A DNA stretch of 64,000 bases from Methylobacterium sp. E-066 (GTDB lineage: Bacteria > Pseudomonadota > Alphaproteobacteria > Rhizobiales > Beijerinckiaceae), in assembly GCF_022829635.1 (NCBI RefSeq), contig NZ_JAKSYO010000022.1, forward strand, positions 1-64,000, in the 5' to 3' direction. A program made the position numbers and the translations under genes. Below the pieces are notes generated by a model. The model had not been told where the DNA came from. It saw nothing but the letters and a program-made list of their open reading frames with translations, and searched no databases. Shown in pieces: positions 51,081 through 60,836 of the stretch. The first letter of the stretch is position 1. Each line of letters begins with the position of its first letter.

Positions 51081-54000
51081 ATGTCCGTCATTGAAGACGT
51101 CGTTCAGGATCCGGTCCGGCTCGCCGCGCTCGACGCCCACAACATCCTCGACACCTCGCCTGAGGAAGGTTTCGACGACATCGTGCAGCTGGCCGCCCAG
51201 CTGTGCCAGACCCCGGTGGCGCTGGTCAGCCTCGTGGCGGCTGATCGCCAATGGTTCAAGGCTAATGTCCGGTTCCCACACTGTGAGACTGACCTCAACA
51301 GCTCGGTCTGCGCCCATGTCTTGGCCGAGCCAGACCTGCTCGTCATCCCGGATCTTACGACCGATCCGCGGACCGAGGCGAACCCTCTCGTCACCGGCGA
51401 TCCCTTCATCCGGTTCTACGCCGGCGCGCCACTGCGTACCGCCGAGGGGCAGGTCATCGGCAGCCTGTGCGTCATCGACACCAAGCCCCGCCCGGACCGC
51501 CTGACCGATGCCCAGGCCAGCAACCTGAGGGCACTCGCCCGGCAGGTGATGAGCCAGCTCGACCTCAAGCGAGCGGTGATCGAGCGCGATGCGCTGCTGG
51601 CCGAGCAGGCGGTGGTTCAGCGTACCCGTGACACTCTCCACCGCACACAGACGGCCATCTCGGAAGCCGGGGGCGATCTCGACGCTATTCTGAAGCTTCT
51701 CATAGACGGCGCCATGGAAGTCGTCTCCGAGGCTGATGGCGGGGCCGTCGAGTTCGTCGAAGGCGAGGAGCTCGAATACCGAGCCGTTGTCGGCACCCTC
51801 GAAGCCTTCCAGGGCCAGCGCGTTCCGTTGGAGGGCAGCCTGTCCGGGGCCTGCTTCCACTCCCGCAAGCCGTTGCTGGTACCCGACGTGCGGGTCGACA
51901 TGCGCGTGAACCAGCTCCGGGCCGAGCGGATGAAGCTGCGCTCGTGCGTGACCGTGCCGGTATTCCGCGGGCGCAAGAGCATCGGCGTGCTGAAGCTGCA
52001 ATCGAGCCGACCGGACGCCTTCACGGATCGGCATCTGCAGGTCGCTCGCCTATTCGCCGGTGCGGCCTCGGCTGGCCTGATCGAAGTCCGGGAGGCTGCC
52101 GCTCAGCGTGCCGTGCAAGCCAGCGAGAGCCGCTACCGAGCGGTCTTCGAGAGCGCCACCGACTACGCCATCGTCGTGATGGACCTCGACGGGCATGTGA
52201 CCAACTGGAACGAGGGCGCCACGCGCATCCTCGGTTGGACGCCTGGAGAGGTCTGCGGCAAACCCGCCGCCGTGTTCTTCACGCCCGAGGACCGCGCCGC
52301 CGACATCCCTGCCCAGGAGATGCACAGCGCCCTGACCGAGGGACCTGGGGTCGACGAGCGCTGGCATTTGCGCAAGGGCGGTGAGCGGTTCTGGGGCAGC
52401 GGCGAGATGATGGCCCTGCGTGACGAGGCTGGCACCGCCATCGGCTTCGTCAAGATCTTGCGCGACCGCACCGACCAGCACATGGCGGGAAGGGCGCTTG
52501 TGGAAGCCGAGGCGCGCCTGCGTCAGGCTCAGGCTGCCGGCGGCGTCGGCCTGTTCACCATCGACCTAGCCGACAACGTTCTCACCCCGACCCCGGAGTT
52601 CTGCCGCCTCTACGGTTTGCCCGAACGGGCGAGCTACCCCGCGACGGCGTTCGAGGGGCTGATCATCCCCGAGGACGCGCATCTCATCTCGACGGCGGCG
52701 ACCCGGCGAGAGGGCGAGCCGCCCCGGGACGTCGAGTACCGCATCCGCCGTCCGGATACCGGCGAGCTTCGCTGGATCGCCCGCAAAGGCGAGATCGAAC
52801 GTGACCCTTCTAAGCGTCCATTGCGGTTCTCGGGCATAGCGCGTGACGTCACCGAGCAGCGGCGGGCGATCGACGCCCTGGCGCACAGCGAGGAGCGGTT
52901 CAGGACGATCTTGGACACGGTCGAGGCGGCGTTCGCCATCGTCCAGGTCAAGTTCGATGTCGACGATGAGCCGGTGGACTACCGCTTCGTCGAAGCCAAT
53001 CCCGCTTTCGAGCGAGAGGCCGGGGTCAATCTGCGCGGGAAATGGGTCACGGAGTTCGCCCCGGATCTGGAGCGCTTCTGGTTCGAGACCTACGGGCGGG
53101 TCGCAAAGACCAGAGAACCGACCAACTTCGAGAACTATGCCGAGGCATTCGGGCGCTGGTTCGATGTCCGGGCCGTTCCGGTCGGCGATCCGGTCGACCG
53201 GCAGATCGCGATCTTCTTCAACGACGTCACCGCCCGGCGCGTGGCGGAGGAGCGCCTGCGTGCCAGCGAGGCGCTCGCCCGCGAGAACGTGGACCGTGTC
53301 CAGCTCGCGCTGGCGGCCGGGGCGATCATCGGCACTTGGCACTGGGATCTGCCGACCGACCGCTTCACCGTCGACGAAGCCTTCGCCTGCGCCTTCGGCC
53401 TCGACCCGGCGCTCGGTCGGGATGGCATCCCCCTCGCACAAATCGTCGCGACCGTTCACCCCGATGACCAGGCGGGATTGGCTGAGGCGATCAACGAGGC
53501 CATCGTGCGCGGTGGCGCGTACGCCCATCAGTATCGCACCCGGCGCGCGGACGGGAAGTACTACTGGCTGGAAGCGAATGGCCGGGTCGACCACGGGCCT
53601 GACGGTACGCCTCTGAGCTTCCCCGGCGTCCTACTCGACGTCGAGGCGCGCCGTGCGGTCGAGGCCGAGCGCGACCGTGCCGCCTCGGATCTTCGCGCCC
53701 TCAATGAGACGCTGGAACAGCGCGTCGCTGAGCGCACGGCAGAGCTGATGCGGGCCGAGGAACTGCTCCGCCAGTCCCAGAAGATGGAGGCGGTCGGCCA
53801 GCTCACGGGCGGGCTAGCGCACGACTTCAACAACTTGCTCGCCGGCATCTCGGGTTCGCTGGAGTTGATGCAGGCCCGGATGAGCCAGGGACGACTGAAC
53901 GATCTCGACCGCTACATGACGGTCGCTCAGGGCGCGGCCAAGCGCGCTGCTGCGCTCACCCACCGCCTGCTCGCCTTCTCGCGCCGTCAGACACTCGATC

Positions 54001-54914
54001 CCAAGCCCACCAACGTCAACCGTCTTGTGTTGGAGATGGAGGATCTGATCCGGCGCACCATCGGGCCGCAGATCGCGCTGGAGGTGGTCGGTGCGGCGGG
54101 GTTGTGGGCCACCCTGATTGACCCGGGCCAGCTCGAGAACGCGCTGCTGAACCTGTGCATCAATGCTCGCGACGCGATGCCGGACGGCGGACGCATCACC
54201 ATCGAGACCGCCAACAGGTGGTTGGATCGACCGGCCGCGATCAAGCACGAGATCCCAGAAGGGCAGTACCTGTCGCTGAGCGTGACCGACACCGGCACAG
54301 GTATGCCGCCTGAGGTGATCGCCAAGGTGTTCGAGCCGTTCTTCACGACCAAGCCGCTGGGTGAGGGCACGGGGCTCGGCCTGTCGATGATCTACGGCTT
54401 CGCCCGGCAGTCGGGTGGACAGGTGCGGATCTACTCGGAGGTCGGCCTGGGAACGACCGTGTGCCTGTATCTGCCGCGGCACAACGGGGAGACCGACGAG
54501 GATGATGTCGTGGGCATGCTCGCGGAGGTGGGGCGTGCTGGAGACGGTGAGACCGTGCTCATCGTCGACGACGAGCCATCCGTTCGCATGCTGGTGACCG
54601 AGGTCCTGGAGGATCTCGGCTACACGGCGATCGAGGCGGCCGACAGCGTCGCGGGGCTGAAGGTGCTGCAGTCGGACGTGCGCATCGACCTGCTGGTGAG
54701 CGACGTCGGCCTGCCGGGCGGCATGAATGGGCGACAGATGGCGGATGCCGGACGTGAGCGGCGCCCCCACCTCAAGGTCCTGTTCATCACCGGCTACGCG
54801 GAGAACGCGCTTCTCGGCAACGGGCATTTGCAGCCCGGCATGCAGGTGCTGACCAAGCCGTTCGCGATGGAAGCGCTCGCTTCGAGGATCAAAGATCTCA
54901 TCCACGCACCGTGA
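51081..54914 (+). CDS. Large hybrid histidine kinase with GAF and PAS sensors
   Basis: A 1277-residue soluble sensor kinase. Domains in approximate order: GAF (20-160), GAF (190-335), four PAS/PAC modules (345-870), HisKA with His914 (GGLAHDFNNLLAGISG), HATPase (1010-1135; N box NALLNLCINARDAMPDGG, G boxes DTGTGMPP and GEGTGLGLSM) and a receiver with phospho-Asp1208 (LLVSDVGLPGGMNG) and a conserved Lys in LTKPFAME. No membrane segment is present, so it senses cytoplasmic signals such as redox, light or small ligands; flavin-binding cysteine motifs of LOV domains are not evident. It starts six bases after the ParD-like gene. Confidence 0.93.
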   Translation: MSVIEDVVQDPVRLAALDAHNILDTSPEEGFDDIVQLAAQLCQTPVALVSLVAADRQWFKANVRFPHCETDLNSSVCAHVLAEPDLLVIPDLTTDPRTEANPLVTGDPFIRFYAGAPLRTAEGQVIGSLCVIDTKPRPDRLTDAQASNLRALARQVMSQLDLKRAVIERDALLAEQAVVQRTRDTLHRTQTAISEAGGDLDAILKLLIDGAMEVVSEADGGAVEFVEGEELEYRAVVGTLEAFQGQRVPLEGSLSGACFHSRKPLLVPDVRVDMRVNQLRAERMKLRSCVTVPVFRGRKSIGVLKLQSSRPDAFTDRHLQVARLFAGAASAGLIEVREAAAQRAVQASESRYRAVFESATDYAIVVMDLDGHVTNWNEGATRILGWTPGEVCGKPAAVFFTPEDRAADIPAQEMHSALTEGPGVDERWHLRKGGERFWGSGEMMALRDEAGTAIGFVKILRDRTDQHMAGRALVEAEARLRQAQAAGGVGLFTIDLADNVLTPTPEFCRLYGLPERASYPATAFEGLIIPEDAHLISTAATRREGEPPRDVEYRIRRPDTGELRWIARKGEIERDPSKRPLRFSGIARDVTEQRRAIDALAHSEERFRTILDTVEAAFAIVQVKFDVDDEPVDYRFVEANPAFEREAGVNLRGKWVTEFAPDLERFWFETYGRVAKTREPTNFENYAEAFGRWFDVRAVPVGDPVDRQIAIFFNDVTARRVAEERLRASEALARENVDRVQLALAAGAIIGTWHWDLPTDRFTVDEAFACAFGLDPALGRDGIPLAQIVATVHPDDQAGLAEAINEAIVRGGAYAHQYRTRRADGKYYWLEANGRVDHGPDGTPLSFPGVLLDVEARRAVEAERDRAASDLRALNETLEQRVAERTAELMRAEELLRQSQKMEAVGQLTGGLAHDFNNLLAGISGSLELMQARMSQGRLNDLDRYMTVAQGAAKRAAALTHRLLAFSRRQTLDPKPTNVNRLVLEMEDLIRRTIGPQIALEVVGAAGLWATLIDPGQLENALLNLCINARDAMPDGGRITIETANRWLDRPAAIKHEIPEGQYLSLSVTDTGTGMPPEVIAKVFEPFFTTKPLGEGTGLGLSMIYGFARQSGGQVRIYSEVGLGTTVCLYLPRHNGETDEDDVVGMLAEVGRAGDGETVLIVDDEPSVRMLVTEVLEDLGYTAIEAADSVAGLKVLQSDVRIDLLVSDVGLPGGMNGRQMADAGRERRPHLKVLFITGYAENALLGNGHLQPGMQVLTKPFAMEALASRIKDLIHAP

Positions 54915-55078
54915 GCCCGCCCAGGTTGGGGGCGGAACTTCCGCTTCCCGCTGAAGGGTCAAAGTCCGGTTGCCACCCAGTCCGGTCTTTGACGCTTGTG
55001 GCGCGATTGTCGGACGGTGAACATCTCGGGTAAGACGCCGCGCTTCCACGTCTACGGCGGCGTGCCTACATATCCCTC

Positions 55079-55765
55079 GTGCCCGTCCTTCTAGCGCTTG
55101 GCGCCGCCCTCCTGTTCGGTTTGGTGTTCGGCCCTCAGTGGTGGGTGCGCCGGGCGATGCAGCAATACGCCACCGAGCGGCCGGACTTGCCCGGGACCGG
55201 CGGCGAGCTCGCCCGCCATCTGCTCGACCTGGCACGGCTGGAGCACGTCCTCGTCAAGATCGCGCCTGCCGACCACTACGATCCGGTCGCGAACGTCGTG
55301 CGGCTGTCGCCGGGGAATCATGACGGCCGCTCAATCACGGCGGTCGCGGTCGCGGCGCACGAGGTCGCCCATGCGCTCCAGCACGCGGCGGGAGACCGGC
55401 TCCTCGCGGCGCGGGTGAGGTTCGCCCCGATCGTGCAGGGCTTCGAGTTCGCCGCGGCCTTGGTGATGATGACCGCGCCCGTGGTGCTCGCCTTCGTCCA
55501 TTCGCCTGCCCTTCTCGCCCTGCAGGTAGGTATCGGCATCGCGCTCCTTGGCGTTCGCCTCCTGTTCCACTTCCTGACGCTGCCCGTCGAACTCGATGCG
55601 AGCTTCCGCCGGGCCCTGCCCATACTGGAGACGGGTCGCTTCCTCGACGTGGGCGACATGCCCGGCGCCCGCACCGTACTGCGCGCTGCCGCCCTCACAT
55701 ACGTGGCCTCGTCACTCGTTGCGCTCGTGAACATTGCCCGCTTTCGGCGGCTCTTCCCGTTCTAA
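55079..55765 (+). CDS. Membrane zinc metallopeptidase (YugP family)
   Basis: A 228-residue membrane protein with an N-terminal helix, a HEVAH zinc motif (VAAHEVAHALQHA) and two further helices (AAALVMMTAPVVLAFV, LLALQVGIGIALLGVRL). The later EL-DAS-RRAL block with a conserved Glu is typical of the family. Substrates are unknown. The GTG start at 55079 has no clear ribosome site. Confidence 0.82.
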   Translation: MPVLLALGAALLFGLVFGPQWWVRRAMQQYATERPDLPGTGGELARHLLDLARLEHVLVKIAPADHYDPVANVVRLSPGNHDGRSITAVAVAAHEVAHALQHAAGDRLLAARVRFAPIVQGFEFAAALVMMTAPVVLAFVHSPALLALQVGIGIALLGVRLLFHFLTLPVELDASFRRALPILETGRFLDVGDMPGARTVLRAAALTYVASSLVALVNIARFRRLFPF

Positions 55766-55882
55766 AACCTCTGAAGCGAGCGTCGGATTTCCCTGCCGCG
55801 CTTACTCGGAAGCGCACCATCTCTTTTCGGTCAAACCAAATTCGCTGTTTGGCGCCCTTATAGGACGGCGGGGGGACTTGGT

Positions 55883-55907
55883 GCGGCGGCCTGCAGTAGG
55901 CCGCCGC
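55883..55907 (-). terminator. Hairpin after the integrase gene
   Basis: A perfect ten-base stem gcggcggcct / aggccgccgc with a five-base loop, nine bases beyond the integrase stop on its strand. There is no T-tract. Confidence 0.45.
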
Positions 55908-55915
55908 GATGTTCG

Positions 55916-56536
55916 TTAAATGTCAGTCTGCTCGGACATGACCAGCGCGTCGTCTGCCTCGATGCCGAGGTAGCGCACCGTACTCTCCAGCTTGGTGTGG
56001 CCGAGCAGCAGCTGACAGGCACGCAGGTTGCCCGTCCGCCGGTAGATTAGCGCAACCTTCGTCCTACGCAGGCTGTGCGTGCCGTAGCCCGCCGGGTCGA
56101 GGCCGATCAGCGCTACCCATTCGTCGACGAGCCGACCATACTGGCGCGTCGTCAGGTGTTCGCCCGGGCGGCTGCGACTCGGGAACAGCCAATCACTCGC
56201 ACGAAGCCCCCGCAGCTTGAGCCAGGCAGTCAGCGTCTCACGGGTGGTTTCGGTCAGCTCGAACGGGACGGGTCGGCCAGTTTTCTGCTGGACGATGGTG
56301 GTGCGCAGGCGGACACCGTCGCCGAGGTGGACGTCCGCCACGCGCAAGCGGACGAGGTCGCAGCCGCGCAGCTTGCTGTCGATGGCAGTGTTGAACAGGG
56401 CGAGGTCGCGAGTGCGGCCCTCGTGCTGTAAGCGGGTGCGGATCGCCCAGATGTGCTTTGGCTTGAACGGCGGTTTGGGACCGATCAGGCGGCCAAGGTT
56501 CCACGGTCGGCGGGTGGTGTTGCTGGTTGAAGGCAT
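55916..56536 (-). CDS. Tyrosine recombinase/integrase, catalytic domain only
   Basis: A 206-residue phage-integrase-like protein. The catalytic residues are recognisable: Arg in DSKLRGCDLVRLR, Lys in QQKTGRPV, His-x-x-Arg in GTHSLRRTKVAL, His in LLGHTKLEST and nucleophile Tyr in VRYLGIEAD. It lacks the usual N-terminal arm- and core-binding domains, so it resembles the short catalytic type. AAACGGAG precedes its ATG. It probably belongs to the mobile DNA carrying the nuclease-ATPase gene beyond it. Confidence 0.88.
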   Translation of the reverse strand: MPSTSNTTRRPWNLGRLIGPKPPFKPKHIWAIRTRLQHEGRTRDLALFNTAIDSKLRGCDLVRLRVADVHLGDGVRLRTTIVQQKTGRPVPFELTETTRETLTAWLKLRGLRASDWLFPSRSRPGEHLTTRQYGRLVDEWVALIGLDPAGYGTHSLRRTKVALIYRRTGNLRACQLLLGHTKLESTVRYLGIEADDALVMSEQTDI

Positions 56537-57170
56537 GATGGAACTCCGTTTAAGGAGCCATCAGCATCTCACTGCGATCCGCCCACGCTGCAGCTGCGCG
56601 CCATGAACGGACATCAGCCCACCGCCCGACAGCGGACATTCGGTTTCGGCTGAGCAACCGTCCGGTGTCGACCCACATCGGGCATCCAAAAGTGCATTGA
56701 GCGCTCTCTAAAGCGGTCATGCCGTGCGGCCAGTCAGAGTGCTCGTGCCGAGCGCAGACGACCAGGGCCCCTGTGAGATGTTCTTGTGGCGCGTGCGGAT
56801 GATGCTGCGGTGCAGGCGGCGTACGCCGCCCGACGATCACGCGGCGATGTCGTGCAGGTCGGTCTGGACGATGGAGGCCTTGACTTACTCGACCCAGCCG
56901 CTGCTGGCCGCTCCCTGGCGGATGCAGCCTGCCGCGTCCCGATGGTCTGAGCGGGTCACTGGTCTGGAATACCCACTACGTCGAGTGTGCTTCGCAGGGG
57001 TTCGAGCGGCAGCCGAAATTTGCAGAAGTGACCGACATTGTATGGGGCTGGCCGTCAGGAGGCGCCTGCCTGATCGCAACACGGATAGAGCACGTCCGAA
57101 GCTACTTGGCCCATGCCCTGGATGATATGGCCGCCAGAGGCGAAATCACTGTCACCTGAGCCGACGCCTT
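56537..57170. other. Gene-poor stretch with a possible reading-frame remnant
   Basis: A plus-strand frame open from about 56886 and ending at 57159 closes with EVTDIVWGWPSGGACLIA and SYLAHALDDMAARGEITVT, which has coding character. It has no convincing start; GTG 57028 would give 43 residues. It may be the remnant of a disrupted gene at an island boundary. A dispersed-repeat-like core (cagcggacattcggtttcgg) lies at 56631. Confidence 0.35.
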
Positions 57171-59144
57171 TCAACCCGTGTTGGTGATCCCAAGCTTCTG
57201 AAAGAAGATCGCGTTCCGCAGCCGCGCATCCTGCATTACCTTGCCGAACGGGACGATTTCCACGAACGCGGCCGGATTGGTCGTATAACCAAAATAGCCC
57301 TCGCCATCGGGGGTTTTCTCAAATCGGCCGATAATCCGCTCCTCGAGCTGCGGTGTAATGTCGGCCACGACATAGCAGTGGAACGAGGTACTAGGACGGA
57401 TGCCCCTTATGGCGCGGCCCCTGATATCCACTTCCCCGGACGTTTCCTTAAGCCGCTTCACATAGGAAAGCACCTGCTGAACAGGGTCTTTGCCTTTGTT
57501 ATATTCCTCGCGCATCGGCCTTTTGAATTCGACTATTACGACGGTGTCTGTATCCTCGCGCTCGCGCCAGGCCACGCATGAATTGTAGAAAAAAGCCAAG
57601 TCTGGACGTTCATCGCTATCGAGGGTCGTGTAGTTCGACAGCCTCTCATCAGATGCGAAGTAGTTGAAGAACGCCAAACGGTCATCGAGCAGCCAAAGGT
57701 TATGGTCATCAATCGTCAGGCCCTTGGAGTCGATCCGCATAGGGCAAAACAGCTGATGAAGCGCATCCTCCTTGCTGTAAGTTTCCTTATCAGAATCATC
57801 ATACTCGAGGAGAGTTTCAAAAAGATCGAGGACAGCCTTCCGGCGCGTGACATACTCGGCCAGAGCGCCGCGCTTTTCGTCAGCGATATAGCCTGTGTAT
57901 TCCTCGACCTTTTCCGTCAGCGGGCCTTTCAGCAAATCCCCGGTCTTGATCGACTTTTCGACGGCGACAAATTTCTTTTGTCGGCGGAACCTTGCACGGG
58001 ACATTTCGAGGAAAATCTCCTCCTTCCCGTATGAGTTAGGCTGCAGGCCTTCCGCGAAGTTTTCCAGGTCATCGGCCAAGTACAGGAACTGCGGATTTTC
58101 CGCGATAAGATCCCGGGTCGTTTCGACCTTCCGGGCAACCGCTTCCTCGATGTAGGGGCGCAGATAGTGGCGGGCAGCCTGACCGATGCCGCGCTTGATT
58201 TCCTCCACCTCAGACGGATCGAGGGTGAACGCCGTGCGCTCGCTGTTGACCTTCTGATCGAGGTAGGGGCTGGACGCGCAGGCGATGTAGACATGCTCCC
58301 TGTCTAGCGCCTTAAGGCCCAGCTGATCGTCAATGGCGTAATCGATCACTGACCGGCTATCGCCCGCGATGAAAGCAAAATTGAATGCTGGCGGCTCGAA
58401 CCGCATTCGCTTGTCGCACTTGAGCGACCAGACCGTGAGCGGGAATGCGTCATCCCCTTCGCCAATCGTGATGGTCGTGGTATCGTGGTCAACGATGCTC
58501 TCACTGAACACGGTTTCAATCTCGGTTATTCCATCATCCTCAACCGTCACCTTGGGCGCGTTGCCGGCGACGAACAGCGGTACGAAGTGCGCCGCGATCC
58601 GGTTTTCAATGACGCCGTTCTTGACCGGGCAGCGATTCTCATAGGGAGATTTGAGGCCCCGGAAGCTGATGATGGTCCGGTGCGCGCGTTCGACCGTTGG
58701 CGTGTCCCGTTCGAGAATCTGATCCGTCTCAGACAGCCGGAAATCGAAGGCCCGGCGCTCCCAGCCTGCTTTGCCCTGATAGGTGCTATCGACGGATATC
58801 CGGTCGAACACCTTCAGCCAGGCCAGCCGGCCCACGCCCTTGCCGCCACGCGCCTCCTTCCACCGGGAGTCCGGCGTCCTGAAAGACCGGAAATTCTCCT
58901 CAGTGAACCCAATGCCATTGTCCTGGACATCGAAGCCGATCACCCGGCCGGCAGGGTCATCCCCGAGCCTGACGACACGCACGAAGATCCGGCCCTTGGT
59001 AGAGGCATCCGCATCGTAGAGGTCCGTGATCGAGTGGACCGAATTGCTGACCGCTTCCATGAGCGGCAGCAGGGCGTTTTTCTCGGTAGGGCGCAGGGCC
59101 AGCCGGTTCACTCGGCCGATGATATCGCTCTCGAGGTTTGCCAC
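57171..59144 (-). CDS. GHKL ATPase fused to a PD-(D/E)XK-like nuclease domain; candidate defence protein
   Basis: A 657-residue protein. The N-terminus is an Hsp90/MORC/MutL-type ATPase: Glu30 and Asn34 in MEAVSNSVHS, Asp75-x-Gly-x-Gly in DVQDNGIGF, and a Gly-rich lid GGKGVGR at 100-106. The middle is a long helical region. The C-terminus has a restriction-endonuclease-like pattern: Asp515 in RPDLAFF, Glu539-x-Lys541 in VIVEFKRP and QQVLSYVKRL. The GTG start has AGGGATGGGG upstream. GC is low: 25 of 60 at 57781-57840. It is flanked by recombinase genes, pointing to horizontal transfer. Function as an anti-phage or DNA-cleavage system is inferred; it could instead be a repair enzyme. Confidence 0.78.
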   Translation of the reverse strand: MANLESDIIGRVNRLALRPTEKNALLPLMEAVSNSVHSITDLYDADASTKGRIFVRVVRLGDDPAGRVIGFDVQDNGIGFTEENFRSFRTPDSRWKEARGGKGVGRLAWLKVFDRISVDSTYQGKAGWERRAFDFRLSETDQILERDTPTVERAHRTIISFRGLKSPYENRCPVKNGVIENRIAAHFVPLFVAGNAPKVTVEDDGITEIETVFSESIVDHDTTTITIGEGDDAFPLTVWSLKCDKRMRFEPPAFNFAFIAGDSRSVIDYAIDDQLGLKALDREHVYIACASSPYLDQKVNSERTAFTLDPSEVEEIKRGIGQAARHYLRPYIEEAVARKVETTRDLIAENPQFLYLADDLENFAEGLQPNSYGKEEIFLEMSRARFRRQKKFVAVEKSIKTGDLLKGPLTEKVEEYTGYIADEKRGALAEYVTRRKAVLDLFETLLEYDDSDKETYSKEDALHQLFCPMRIDSKGLTIDDHNLWLLDDRLAFFNYFASDERLSNYTTLDSDERPDLAFFYNSCVAWREREDTDTVVIVEFKRPMREEYNKGKDPVQQVLSYVKRLKETSGEVDIRGRAIRGIRPSTSFHCYVVADITPQLEERIIGRFEKTPDGEGYFGYTTNPAAFVEIVPFGKVMQDARLRNAIFFQKLGITNTG

Positions 59145-59766
59145 GACCCCATCCCTGAAGCGCCGCTCATGGTCTGACGCCCGATTGGTTCCGCTTGCGG
59201 TTATAGGCGGCCAACGGAACAGGCGGAAGGCGACATTCGGGCGTCTCCCACTGCCCGTTTTGCGGGAGAAGTCGAGGCACAGCCTTGTCGGTAGTGATAG
59301 CGGCCGAGGTTGCGAGGTGTCGAGACCGAACTACCCGACAGCAGACGTTGCTAGCGTCTGTAAGGGGTCACGAGCTTCCGTTCGCAGTGGACAACGGCGC
59401 GAGGTTTCGGACCGTCTCAGCCCAACCGTAGCTTCGACTGGACTGTCGAAGCGAACGGAGCGTGTGTGGTCTCCAGCCCGACGCACGGAAACTGGCTAAT
59501 CATTATGACAAGCCTGAGCGTATCCCATAGGATCGATGCGTTGATCGCAAGACTAAGAGACGTTGGCGCGGTCACTAAGACTGTACTTGTATGGATCAGC
59601 AGCAGTCTGGAAGTAGCGGAGTGGCAACGCGACGGCTGACGCATTCCTCTTTTCACTAGGTTGTCATTCTGACCACCCACGCTTTGCCCCGCCGGCCGGC
59701 CTTGCGCCGCCCGCGGGGTCGGGGTCGTGGCAGGGCCTGACCTGCCCCCGACGGAGACCCCGACCC
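59145..59766. repeat. Gene-free stretch ending in an imperfect GC-rich dyad
   Basis: Most of it holds no recognised gene. At 59715-59766 the segment ggggtcggggtcgtggcagg is mirrored, with small interruptions, by cctgcccccgac and accccgaccc just before the DUF3489 start. It could be a regulatory site or recombination-site-like element for the nearby serine recombinase. Confidence 0.4.
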
Positions 59767-60303
59767 ATGACCACCATTTCGCTCACCCGCACCGAGACCA
59801 GCATCCTGCAGACCGCCGCCGCATGCGAGGGCCGCCTACGCTTCGCGCCAGAGATGAAACCGGCCAGTCGCAAACGGCTCATTGGCCGTCTCCTACGCGA
59901 CGAACTCATTACCCCATCGGACGCGCCGGACGGACAGCATCGCCTGACACCCACGGGCTACCTGGCCATTGGCCTCACCCCGCCCGCCCGCACCAACACA
60001 GCGTGCCGCCCGAACAAGAAGGTGCTGGTGCTGACGCTGCTGACGAGAGACAACGGAGCGACGCTCGCTGAGCTCATCGCGGCGACGGGCTGGCTCCCGC
60101 ACACGACGCGCGCGGCCCTCTCTCGGATCCGGTCCGGGGGACAGCCGCTGGCGAAGGCAGCGCGGCCAGACGCGACGATGGCCTACCGCATCCTTCCACC
60201 CTCGCCCGCCGCTGGCACTCGCTCGCGGCGCAAGGGGGAGACGCTGACGCGGGGCGCTGAGGCTGAGCCGCAGGCTGGCATGCCGGTTCAGGCCGTCGCC
60301 TGA
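59767..60303 (+). CDS. DUF3489-domain protein
   Basis: A 178-residue protein with a basic helix-rich C-terminal part (NKKVLVLTLLTRDNGATLAE, GWLPHTTRAALSRIRSGG) matching DUF3489, a winged-helix-like domain that regularly accompanies serine recombinases and DUF2924 in alphaproteobacterial mobile elements. ATG 59767 has an ACGGAG site. Its stop overlaps the start of the next gene by one base (TGATG). Confidence 0.8.
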   Translation: MTTISLTRTETSILQTAAACEGRLRFAPEMKPASRKRLIGRLLRDELITPSDAPDGQHRLTPTGYLAIGLTPPARTNTACRPNKKVLVLTLLTRDNGATLAELIAATGWLPHTTRAALSRIRSGGQPLAKAARPDATMAYRILPPSPAAGTRSRRKGETLTRGAEAEPQAGMPVQAVA

Positions 60304-60836
60304 TGGCGCGGACCCAGCCCATTTTGGGGAGCGAGGCGGACCACGTGTCCGCCTTGCTCGACGCGCTCGCCGGGATGGACGCGGCGGCACTGGAACGGCG
60401 CTGGCGCCAGGTCTTCGGCGCAGCCCCGCCTCCCGGCCTCCCGCCGGCCCTGCGCGCGCGGGTGATCGCCTACCGCCTGCAGGCTCTGGCCTATGGTGAC
60501 CTCGATCGCGCTACCGCGCGGGCGCTCGAGAGGCTCGCACAGGCACGGGGCCCAAGAGGCCAGAGCGGGGACGATATGCCGATCCGCGTGTCGGTGCCGG
60601 TGCCGGACCGACGCGGGCACACCCCCGGCGTGACGCTCTCGCGGGAATGGGCCGGGGTGATGCACACCGTGCACGTGTTGGACGCGGGCTACGCCTGGAA
60701 CGGGGCGACCTATGGCAGCCTGTCCCGCGTGGCGCAGGCTATCACCGGCACCAAGTGGAACGGCCCCCGCTTCTTCGGCCTGCGCGCCAAGACCACTGGC
60801 GGTGGGGAGCTCGGTGTGGGGAGGGTTGAGGCATGA
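60303..60836 (+). CDS. DUF2924-domain protein
   Basis: A 177-residue protein of DUF2924 type: a helical N-terminal half (AALERRWRQVFG, LRARVIAYRLQALAYGDL) and a C-terminal module HTVHVLDAGYAWNGATYGSL. It is the middle gene of the three-gene cassette; its start overlaps the DUF3489 stop and its stop overlaps the recombinase start, so all three are translationally coupled. The function is unknown; a DNA-binding accessory to the recombinase is plausible. Confidence 0.82.
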   Translation: MARTQPILGSEADHVSALLDALAGMDAAALERRWRQVFGAAPPPGLPPALRARVIAYRLQALAYGDLDRATARALERLAQARGPRGQSGDDMPIRVSVPVPDRRGHTPGVTLSREWAGVMHTVHVLDAGYAWNGATYGSLSRVAQAITGTKWNGPRFFGLRAKTTGGGELGVGRVEA

